Shown here in pieces: positions 37,859 to 48,306 of a DNA stretch of 64,000 bases. Made by a program: the position numbers and the translations under genes. This DNA comes from Rhizophagus irregularis (lineage: Eukaryota; Glomeromycota; Glomeromycetes; Glomerales; Glomeraceae), in the NCBI RefSeq assembly GCF_026210795.1, contig NC_089441.1:1364001-1428000 (forward strand), in the 5' to 3' direction. Under the pieces are notes generated by a model. That model worked only from the letters and a program-made list of their open reading frames with translations, was not told the origin of the DNA and ran no database searches. Numbering within the stretch: the first letter of the stretch is position 1; each line of letters begins with the position of its first letter.

Positions 37859-37989
37859 GACTGAACAATAACATATTTATTTGCAAAAAGTTATATTTAG
37901 GTACTTAATACACGAATTATCACATTTTAACACAATTTTTAGCTATATCATATACGGTAAGATATTATTATTATTAGTTTATAGTATAC

Positions 37990-38330
37990 ATGTAGCCAAA
38001 ATTTTCCGAAAATATGGCCGAATCCGAAAGGTTCGAAATCCGAAGCGAAACTCTGGCCGAAATTTAAGAACATGGCCGAAAATTATTTGGAATTCTGTCA
38101 AATTGTAGTGCCGGCCAGAATTATAGTTCACGTGACTTAATATAAACCAGGACACAAGGAATTCATGCCTGGGACCTGGTCACCTGGGTACACAAAGTCA
38201 CAAATGTTAAATAAAATTCATAATGCGGGCCAAATGTATAGTGCCGGCCGGGCAATTTCGGCCTGAATCTTCCACTTTCGGTAGAGTTTCAGTTATGCCG
38301 AAATTACTGAGTTTCGACAACATGTACAGT
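37990..38330. mobile_element. inverted-repeat element of ~340 bp, imperfect
   Basis: A more GC-rich island with GGCCGAAAT/ATTTCGGCC blocks in opposite orientation at both sides (38015-38085 and 38255-38315) and ACATGT near each end. Likely an old MITE; exact borders and target duplication are not clear. Confidence 0.45.
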
Positions 38331-39328
38331 TTATAGGTTTTACATATGGATTATTCATTATTTACTTGTTAATACTTTGTTAGCATGTAGTATTTATGTA
38401 TTTTTCTATAGACTTTTTTAATTATTCTTTACATTTTAATTATTTTAATAAAAATTATAAGAGATCTAATATAACAACAAGGTAATTGTGTATTTTATAC
38501 TTAAATTTACATTTTAACTCGTGATCCACGAGTCAACTGCAAAGGATCTGCAGGAAATGAGAATCTGGCGTGGCGTCAAATAAAAGTAAAAAATTATGTG
38601 AGAAATTTATTTTAAAAAACAAATTATTCAAATATTATGTATTAAAATATGTCAGAATATGAATGGGTTTACATAAAGAGCATTACTTAAGGAATGAAAA
38701 CCGGGTATCAGAAAATGATCGACATAAATTTGCACCAAAACCATATATGCAGTTGACTCACGAAATATTTGAACTTTAAAGTTATAATTAAAAATATTTG
38801 GACAAATATATACAATTAGTTAATAATTAATATTTCAATTAAACAATGGTTTCCAACCTTTAATTGCTTTGGTTATTATGTCTGTACTGAAAATTTTACA
38901 AAATATAGGAACGCGGCTCGATTTAAAACTTTATATATATAATGAATAACGCATTTTGATTGGCAAATTATCACGTGATTGTGTGCGAGTGATTTGACAT
39001 ATCATAATATAATGATTAAAAGGTAGTATTTGTTGGAATAAATTAATTTCTAGTAATAAGAATATAAAATTATTAATAAATACAGTAGCAGGTATTTATA
39101 TTGGTTAATATCACGAAGTGACTTTGAACCAATGTAAATACCACTGTATAATACCCATAAATTATAGATACTGTTCGATAATAAAAGTAAAAAAGTTACC
39201 CGTCCGCACTCGAATCCTTGTATGATGATTAAATTTGAATTTTTTTTGTTATTTTTAGAAAACTTGCAATTCTTTAAATAAAAGTTATATTTAATTATAA
39301 AATAACAACATATATCAATATATAGTAA
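38331..39328. other. no gene seen
   Basis: AT-rich, no supported feature. Confidence 0.5.
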
Positions 39329-40773
39329 TTATATTTTAATAACTTGAAATACTTCATAATCATCAGCACTGAAACTGCTTGGTAAATTAAGTGTTGGATA
39401 AGAATGTATATAACTATACCAAACATCAGGATAATAATTTACATATAAATCGCCAAAACCAAAAAATGGACCACTGCTTACATAACATCGTACAGAATAT
39501 TGATCACCTTTACTGTAAACCACATTTGCACTTAGAAGATTATTTTTGTCTGTAAATTTAAATAAGAAACTATTTTTTGTAGACTTATCAGTTTTACTTG
39601 AATCCCAAAAAAGTGGATTATATCCTCCAACTATTTGATCTAAATTTCTAATTTTTACTATAACAACAGTAGCCCCTTTGTTATCACATTTAGCATGAAA
39701 TGCTGCAGCTGTATTACCATCTCTACTAGCTCTATATAAAAGTTTAAATTTGTATCTAGCTTTTCCAATTATTCCATTAATCCAATTCACAAAATATACA
39801 GTATGTTTTGGGTTAATTAATATAGATTCAATGCAATTTCTTGATATATATTTGTTTGGTGTATATCCTGGAATTAAATAATATTTTAAATTTTCTTCTT
39901 GTAATTTTTCAGGTATAATTCCTTCATGAGGTCTAACTTTATCAAAGTAATCTTCAGAAGAAATATCGTAAAATCTAACCAATGGAATAAACTCATGTAT
40001 AATCCTTTCAAGTATCTTAAATTTTTCTCGATTCCATTTGGAAACTTCTTCATTAAGAATTTCATCTCGTGCTAGTCCCCATTTAATTAAATATTCCCAA
40101 ATTTCAATTTCAATTAAGTTTAAATCATTTCGTTTCAAAATAACTTCCAATAGAGGAGCAGGTAAATCGATAAACTTTGCAGAATCAAATAAAATTCTAG
40201 GTTCTAGACAAATCATTTCCAAATAGAATTCTTTTATGTTGTTAAGAGATTTGTGATAATAAATTATTTGAAAAATTTTAACTGGATCATCTTTTAAAAA
40301 TTTTTGATGTTCATTTTCTGCGAGCTTTACCAATTGATTCAACTTTAATTCATCAGAAGTGATTATAATATTTAATATTTCTATTCCAGTTTTATTAGTA
40401 ATGTTGATTTTTCCGGTAGAAAGATACCTAATTAAATTAAGATAAATAAATATTTTAAGTTTAATTATTAAAATAAATGAACATAAATGTACACGTTATC
40501 ATAATAAAAACTTTAATATAATTACTTAGTAATTACATCAAAAACTTGAGGATTGATATTTGGTTCCTTAATTACATATTTTCCATTTTTTTTTTCTATA
40601 TCTTTATTAGAAAGTATTCCTTTAAAATAATCGGACTTATCGTACAAAATTTCAAAGTTCGAATGAAATTCTTTAATATCTGGCTCTTTTCCAATGTAAA
40701 CGATAACATCATAGAATTTAGTTTCCTCAGTTTTAAATTTATCGATCGCTTTTGTGATAAATTTGCGTGACAT
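39329..40773 (-). CDS. BTB-BACK-TLDc domain protein, divergent copy
   Basis: Exon 1 40773-40526 and exon 2 40427-39329 (intron GTAATT..TAATTAG, phase 2, same place as in the other copies) give 448 residues. BTB is at about 8-95 but weaker than in the sisters (FYDVIVYIGKEPDIKEFHSN; SDYFKGILSNKDI). BACK-like helices are at about 110-215. TLDc covers about 275-448 (LLYRASRDGNTAAAFHAKCD, DQIVGGYNPLFWDSS, DDYEVFQVIKI). It is the most diverged of the four, so the older lineage. A decayed copy of its first exon lies at 56247-56613. Its upstream region has been displaced by a 3.8 kb insertion starting about 120 bp from the ATG. Confidence 0.9.
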
Positions 40774-41280
40774 GTATTTTATGTTAATTGAAAATTTTCA
40801 AAATTTCGTAGAGAAAGCTAGCTAGCTTTTTTTTTTTTATCCGAAAACTTTGCTACATATACTATGATATATTAGTATCAATAATGATATCATTTTAACA
40901 CCCAAGTAGGATTTTAAGGCGATTTTTTACTTTAAAAGGCAAAAATTTTGGTTGATCATTTCATTTCAGTCAGATTTTCACCAAAATTTTCTATTCCGTT
41001 TTTGAAAATCATCCACATGCATAGTTGCCATGGATACAAAAAAAATTGCCTTTTTCGTAAAAAACTCTCAGTTTAATCTTAAATATTAGTACAGTACTGT
41101 ACATGTACATGTACAAGTACAAGAGCAAGAACATGAACATGTACATGTACATGTACAGAGAAAGTGAACATTCACTATGGAAACTTTTTGCGCTGAGTTT
41201 AACTGTGCTGCTCAAAAAGAATGTTAACTTGACAGATCATGAAATAGTATGTTGATCATTTTTTATTAAAATGTGAAAAT
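40774..41280. other. upstream of the BTB gene; ACATGTAC repeat
   Basis: Up to about 40890 it matches the flank of the BTB pseudogene at 56.6-56.7 kb. 41083-41158 is a GTACATGTACA-type palindromic microsatellite. No gene. Confidence 0.55.
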
Positions 41281-42440
41281 TTTTTTTTTTTAATTAAAAA
41301 TGTCAAAAACTTGATTAAAAAACAAAAAAAAATTAAATTTTTTAATTAAAAAAGTCAGACTTGACGTTTTTTGTTATTAAAAATCAAAAAAAAAATGATT
41401 TTATTAATCAAAAATGTCAGACTTGACGTTTTTTGTTATTAAAAATCAAAAAAAATGATTTTTTTTAATTAAAAACGTCAGACTTGACGTTTTTTGTTAT
41501 TAAAATCAAAAAAAATGATTTTTTTTTAATTAAAAACGTCAGACTTGACGTTTTTTGTTATTAAAAATCAAAAAAAAATATATTTTTTAATTAAAAACGT
41601 CAGACTTGACGTTTTTTGTTATTAAAAATCAAAAAAAAATATATTTTTTAATTAAAAACGTCAGACTTGACGTTTTTTGTTATTAAAAATCAAAAAAAAT
41701 ATTTTTTTTAATTAAAAACGTCAGACTTGACGTTTTTTGTTATTAAAAATCAAAAAAAAGTGATTTTTTTAATTAAAAACGTCAGACTTGACGTTTTTTG
41801 TTATTAAAAATCAAAAAAAAGTGATTTTTTTAATTAAAAACGTCAGACTTGACGTTTTTTGTTATTAAAAATCAAAAAAAAATATTTTTTTTAATTAAAA
41901 ACGTCAGACTTGACGTTTTTTGTTATTAAAAATCAAAAAAAAATATTTTTTTTAATTAAAAACGTCAGACTTGACGTTTTTTGTTATTAAAATCAAAAAA
42001 AATGATTTTTTTTTAATTAAAAACGTCAGACTTGACGTTTTTTGTTATTAAAAATCAAAAAAAATATATATATTTTTTAATTAAAAACGTCAGACTTGAC
42101 GTTTTTTGTTATTAAAAATCAAAAAAAAAATATTTTTTAATTAAAAACGTCAGACTTGACGTTTTTTGTTATTAAAAATCAAAAAAAATATTTTTTTTAA
42201 TTAAAAACGTCAGACTTGACGTTTTTTGTTATTAAAAATCAAAAAAAATATTTTTTTTAATTAAAAACGTCAGACTTGACGTTTTTTGTTATTAAAAATC
42301 AAAAAAAAATATTTTTTTAATTAAAAACGTCAGACTTGACGTTTTTTGTTATTAAAAATCAAAAAAAAATATTTTTTTAATTAAAAACGTCAGACTTGAC
42401 GTTTTTGTTATTAAAAATTAAAAAAAAAATGATTTTTTTT
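41281..42440. repeat. hairpin satellite, ~18 units of ~60 bp
   Basis: The unit is an A/T spacer plus AAAAACGTCAGACTTGACGT and TTTTTGTTATTAAAAATCAA. There are eighteen copies of GTCAGACTTGACG from about 41354 to 42398, plus degenerate units at the left edge. Each core is a perfect 10-bp stem (AAAAACGTCA/TGACGTTTTT) with a four-base GACT loop. The cores are almost invariant while the A/T spacers differ in length. Confidence 0.95.
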
Positions 42441-42450
42441 TAATTATATT

Positions 42451-44694
42451 AGTGTACTTTTGGATATAATGGGTGAGTTTATTTTAAAAGCATACTAATA
42501 CTACTAATAAATTAATAAAAGATTTTTTTATAACAATAGATTGTGTTTAGTGAGATTTATGAAAAAATTTTATGAAATTTTTTTTAATAAGAATAGCTTT
42601 GTATAAAAAATTTTCTAGAATTTTTTTTTAATAACGATATATCAGCATAGTAGTAATAGTACAATAGGGTTAACTATACAATAAATAGATGTAATAAATT
42701 TTTTGGAATTTTTTTTAATAACAGTAAATTGGTATCATATAATAGATGATATAATAAATTTTTTTTGGAATTCTTCCTTAATAACAATATATTGGTATAG
42801 CACAATAGATAGATATAATAAAAATTTTCTGTGATTTATTTTTTAATTACAATAGATTGGTAACTTATTAATGGAAGTTAATAATTTTTTTACAGTTCAC
42901 AGTACTAATATTACTTTTTTTTTTTAATCGCAGCGCATTTGCAGTTTTATTAAAGTAGAAAAATAAAAGAATATGTATACATAGTATGATTCTAAAAGCT
43001 ACTCTAATATAATTAAACTACAAACCACTCGTCATACGTATAGTACCCCACGTGTGCACTGTCGAGTGATCGTTAGACTCAGTAGGTAGACAACATTTGT
43101 AATGCGTTATCTTAGCCAGACGGCCCTATCTTCAACATAGTAACACTAATATTACTAATAAGTAATGATAATAAAAGATTTTAATTACATTTAATAAGGT
43201 TAATAAAAAAAATTTTTTGAGATATAATAGAATGGTATAGTACAATAGATAGATATAATAAAATTTTCTGGGATCTATTTTAATAATAACAGATTGGTAT
43301 AATACAATGTATAGATATAAAAAATATTTCTGAATTCTTTTTTTTAATAATAGATTGATATGAATATATTTTCTGGGATTTTTTTTAGCAATAAGTCATT
43401 ATATCAGTATAAAATTTTCTGGATTTTTTTTAATAACAATAGATCAGTATGGTATAATGGATAGAAATAAAAAATTTTAAGGATTTTTTTTTTAATAACA
43501 ATACTAGATTGGTATAGTACAATAGTTACTAGATATAAAATTTTCTGGGATTATTTTAATAACAATAGATAGGTATAGTACAATGGACTAATTTAATAAA
43601 TTTTTTTGTGATTTTTTTTAATAACAATAGATTGGTAATAGACAACTGATTATTAATTTGTTCAATTAATAATTGTTTTTTAGTAAGATTTTTTCCAGTA
43701 ATACTACTACTAATAGGTATTAATAGTTAGTTTAATGAGTTAATAAAAGATTTTTTATAAATAGATTATATTTAATGACATATAAAAAAAATTTTGGGAG
43801 ATTTTTTTTAATAACAATAGATCAATACAAAAAATTTACTGAGACTTTTTTTAATAACAATAGATTGGTATAGTACAATGAATAGATATAAAAAAATTTT
43901 AACTTTTTTTTTAATAATAGATTGATATAAATATATTTTCTGAATTTTTTTTTAACAATAGAGTCAATAAATCAATATAAAAAATTTTTTTGATAACAAC
44001 AGATCAGTACTATATTATAATGGAGAGATATAAAAAATTTTTTAGATTTTTTATTAATATAATAGATCAGTTTCTGGAATTTTTTTATGACAAATTAGTA
44101 TAGTACAATATATAAACTTTTCTGGGATTTATTTAAATAACAATAGATATGATAAAATTTTTGGTGATTTTTTTTTTAGTAGCAATAGATTGGTAATAGA
44201 CAATTATTACTGTGACCAAAACTGATCTGATTTACCAATTCATTATCAGTTCAGTTTTTAATGTTTTCACAACATTTTTTATTGTCTATTACCAATCTAT
44301 TGTTACTAAAAAAAATAATCACCAAAAATTTATCATACCTATTGTTATTAAAATAAATCTCAGAAAATTTTTTTATTAACCTTATTAAATGTAATCTATT
44401 GTTATAAAAATCTTTCATTTATATTACTTACTAGTAATATTAGTGTTACTGTGAACTATAAAAAAATCTTACTAAAAAACAATTATTAACAAGTTAATTG
44501 TCTACTATCAACATATTGTTATTAAAAAAAATCCCAGAAAATTTTTTTATACCAAACTATTACTAAAAAGAAATCTCATTAAATTTTTTATAAATCTCAC
44601 TAAACACAATCTATTGTTATAAAAAAATCTTTTATTAATTTATTAGCAGTATTAGTATAAAACTCACTCACTATATCCAAAAGTACACTAGTTA
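42451..44694. mobile_element. 2.2 kb foldback element
   Basis: Its outer ends are inverted: TAGTGTACTTTTGGATATAA on the left and the same read inward on the right (TATATCCAAAAGTACACTAG). Behind each end, long inverted arms consist of diverged tandem units (AATAACAATAGATTGGTATA, AAAATTTTCTGGGATTTTTT). The orientation flips near 44220-44280. There is no coding frame. A solo arm of the same family is at 24560-25385. Arms made of tandem repeats are the defining trait of Foldback elements. Confidence 0.8.
42916..43144 (-). mobile_element. SINE-like insertion with poly(A) tail and target duplication
   Basis: On the minus strand the insert starts near 43138, has a tRNA-like A box (GGCCGTCTGGCTAAGATAAC) near its start and ends in a ten-A tail at 42916-42925. 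ACTAATATTACT flanks both sides (42904-42915 and 43145-43156). The uninterrupted host sequence occurs at about 44430-44460. A poly(A) tail, a 12-bp direct repeat and a promoter-like 5' part are SINE features. A good B box is not obvious. Confidence 0.7.
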
Positions 44695-46122
44695 TAAACA
44701 TAAATATAAACATTTATTTGCAGATCATTTGCACCTGATTATTTTTAATTGACGTTTATCTAAAAAAAGGAATGATCAATATAATTAATTATGCACAAAG
44801 ACAATAATTTTCTTGGCATCAATTGTTAAGTTACAAATAATTGTTTTGTAACTGAAGTTAATTGTGTGCGTGGATTACTTTGCATATTTGTATTATATTA
44901 TAATTAAGAAAACTTTACATTAGTAAAATGATTGATTTGATAACTTGAAACGCTTTCCGAACTATGTAGTAAATTACGTGCAAATATGCATTACTAACGC
45001 CAAATGTTATGTATGACTAACATATGATAAAATAATTGAAACACTAAAAAATTTTGGTTTTTTTATTAAAGATCTAAAACTTTTAATCTTTGTATCCTCG
45101 TTTTGTTTTTATATCTACAGTCAAGAGATTAATGTTGCATGAATCAAAAATAAAGAATCGTTTAGCTGTCTAAATATCTACTAAATAAGTTTCAATGAAA
45201 ATTTTGAATCTTAGGATATTGATACTTTGTACCATTAAATGTAAAAGTAAAATACGAGATATTTTATTCATATATATGAATGATTTGTGATTCTGTATCT
45301 TTTGTGGCATTACCAAATTTGGTTTTATTGGTTTACTAGAATAATAATTCATTTAGAAATCTAACAAAATTTGATGCCTGTATAATTTTCATATTGTCCT
45401 CAATAATACTGTAATAAGCTTAAATCTACATGCTGAGTCATCTTATTGGTGATTTTTCACGAGCATTAAATTATAGTTATGGTAAAAATATCGGTCACCC
45501 CTATGGGGTGACTGATATGTTTCAATAACTGTATTATTATGCATGTCACCCAAGATCATGCCCAATTTTAATAGTTTTTATATAAAAAGTCGAGTTTTTT
45601 TAAATAATTAACATGTTATTTATATACATAACCAATATTTTTTATCCCACCCTATCAAGATCGGCATGACCTTAAATCTGTATAATAAATTTAAATTATT
45701 AGACATTGCGTAGAAACTACCGTGTAGATCTTTCCTTTTTGGATAATTCCAGGCAGAATTATTTCATTTGTCATTTATGCTGAAATGTCCCAAATCAAGC
45801 GATACGTCCAGTCATTTATTTGATGTCATTTGGGTCACTGACCATCACTGTACTATATTTTATTATTGTCATTTTTTATCAATTCTGCATAATATTGGCG
45901 TCGTGGCGATTAAAATAAATCTTTATTTGAAATATAGGATTATAATATAATAAGAAAGAAATAACAAAAGAATTTAAAGTAAGAAAAGGTATAAAAATAT
46001 GTTTAAATCATTATTATCAAATACAAGACGAAATAACGATGTTGTTAAAGTTATAACTACTTTCAATTAAATGTATTCATTTCGAACGAGACAATAAAAA
46101 TCTTCAAGAAACAACACACTTT
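44695..46122. other. BTB-flank homology, a small hairpin, no gene
   Basis: 44695-45090 is homologous to 56705-57030. 45485-45521 is a hairpin (AAATATCGGTCACCCC, TAT loop, complement) of the ATATCGGTC family. 45735-45765 (TTTTTTGGATAATTCCAGG) resembles 51004-51035. No coding frame. Confidence 0.55.
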
Positions 46123-47561
46123 TTATGATATTCTATATTGATCCCAGTTATTAGAAGTTGGAACAGATAAATTCTCGAGTATTGTATTATAATTAGGAGC
46201 GTTAGAAGGTTCTGGAAGATTTGTATAATTCAAAAGTCGACTGGTGTAAACCGCACCTGGATGTATTTTATAATCAAGTTGAGAAAATATTTCATTTGAT
46301 GATTGATTTTTCGTAAATTCTTTAGCTTTTTCAATTTGAATTCTTATTTCAGATTCAATTTTATCCTCAACTAAATCATTATGCCATTGTTTTAATAATT
46401 TTCTTAAGTCATCATATAATGGTCTATAGCTTGGTCGAGCATCCCAGCATTGCATAATCATCCTTGTAATAAGTCTAGGAGTATGAAACGGGATTTTTGG
46501 TCGTAAACCATTACAAATTTGTAACGCAAGATCGTAATTATGTGAAATATCGTGATAAGCTAAATTCCCAGTAAATACTTCGTATGCAATGATTCCGAAT
46601 GAATATACATCCGCAGTAGCTGTATATTCTTCTCCAATAAGAACTTCAGGTGCGATGTATGGTAATACTCCACAAATATTTCCATTGGGATTAATTATTT
46701 GATTTCGTTCAATCAATTTAGAGAGACCAAAATCGGATAAGTGAAAATGATCATAAGTCAATAAAATATTTCCCGGATGAAGATCATGATGAACCAAATT
46801 AACATGATGCAAGTCTGCCAAAGCTACAGAAATTCTCCATAAATCTTCCACTTTTTGTTCCCATGTAATATTATAAAAATTATCACGTAAAAAATTTCGT
46901 AGGTTTCCCTTTTCCGCGTAAGACATAACAATCCAGTAATCTTGAGTATTAGGATTCTGTGTTATACCATATATTGGAATAGTATGATTGATTTCGCTAT
47001 TCATTTTTAAATGATATTTAACCTAAAATATAATGCGAAATAATAAATATTGACTTAGTAAAAATTTAAAGAACAATATTAATGACAATTATTAGAAATA
47101 CCCACCTCGTTTAGAAATTGAGTCATTGAGCTATCTAAAGTTTTGAGCGCAACGTGCTTATCGGACCTCCTTTCCCATCGTTTTTCTTGTACATTCCAAT
47201 ACCGAATAGGTCCATCTGGCCACTTGGCTGAATATACGATTCCGAATCCTCCTTTAGCAATTTCTTTTACATCTTCCAATCGATTATAAGGTACCCATTG
47301 TAAAACTTCTCGGGAACGACCAGCATTTAATTGAACTTCACGTAAAAATTTGTCAATCTCTTCATTTCCACTTGTCCAATTGCAAAACTCATCCTTAAAA
47401 TGAAGTGAACTACAAGGTTGACACCATTTACCATATATGTTTACGAATGTGAACTTATTATGACATTCTGGACACTTATCATCATCTGATGCGTCGTTAT
47501 CCTTTAATTTATTACTTGGCAATTGAGAAGAGGAAGAAGGTTTATCCGAGTTAGAATCCAT
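46123..47561 (-). CDS. TKL-like protein kinase with N-terminal Cys ribbon
   Basis: Exon 1 47561-47106 and exon 2 47022-46123 (intron GTGGGT..TTTTAG, phase 0) give 451 residues. ATG 47561 is the first in-frame ATG. C30-x2-C33 and C47-x2-C50 make a putative zinc ribbon. The kinase domain is about 97-365: glycine loop IAKGGFGIVYSA (101-112), Lys 140 in HVALKTL, catalytic HHDLHPGNIL with Asp 232, DFG at 249-251, IAPEVL near 275, and DVYSFGI. All catalytic residues are present, so it should be active; the Arg of HRD is His, a non-RD type. The tail AVYTSRLLNYTNLPEPSN recurs in the kinases at 54 and 59 kb. It is head-to-head with the MLKL-like gene at 48307. Substrate unknown. Confidence 0.9.
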
Positions 47562-48306
47562 GATATTATTCAATTATTAGTTATAAGAGGTTAAAATTCA
47601 GAATCTATGAAAAGTAGTCAATGACTTGAAGAGTGTTTTAGTAATGTAGGTTAGTGTAAGAATATATATATTAATTTAGAGCATCTAAATGTACGTATTT
47701 TTATGCATTATTATAGTTCTATTTCCAAAGAATATTTATACAAATTTGGAACTTCCGAATGTACTTACTTTAATTGGAATCCTTTATACAAATTTGGAAT
47801 TCTTGAAAGCATATTTAATATACGTTACACTAACATCATATGTACAATACCGTACTTTTAAAATATACTGTTTTAGATAAATTATTTATCCTATATGAAG
47901 TGCCGTCTGAAGTAATTTTAAGGTCGATCATAAAAACAATTCTGGTCAAGTGTTTATTTCCAGGCTATACTAATTTTCGCCCCTGCTTCCGTGGATTCTG
48001 GAGTCCGATTGATCAACATCTGGAATTTTTTGATTTGTAATCATTTATAATCATTTGTAATCATCCGAACCCATGTCTTCTGCCGTTATTATATGGAATC
48101 CGGTCTAATTCCACATCGGCTGGAGCGAAAATTAGTATAGCCTTATTTCCAATGATGCTTTATTTAAATCCGGAAGTCATATTTATCATCACCAGACTTC
48201 AATGTGTTACACGTATGTCTTACAAACACAAAATATTTGTTCGGCATAATGCGCATATAAATAAATTTGAAATTGGTCTGAATAGATTTCAATCATTAAA
48301 TTAATA
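47562..48306. promoter_or_regulatory. shared divergent intergenic region, 745 bp
   Basis: It separates two genes transcribed away from each other and must hold both promoters. Repeated TTATAATCATTTGTAATCAT-like motifs lie at 48035-48065, and TATATATA at 47664. No element can be assigned to one gene. The open frames here are not credible. Confidence 0.45.

Noticed and set aside
41281-42440. CRISPR-like array of regularly spaced repeats
   Set aside because: The spacers are A/T-rich and nearly identical, the host is eukaryotic and no cas genes are present. It is a satellite.
43060-43135. True tRNA gene
   Set aside because: Only the A box is tRNA-like; no cloverleaf can be folded by eye, and the context (A tail, duplication) fits a SINE.
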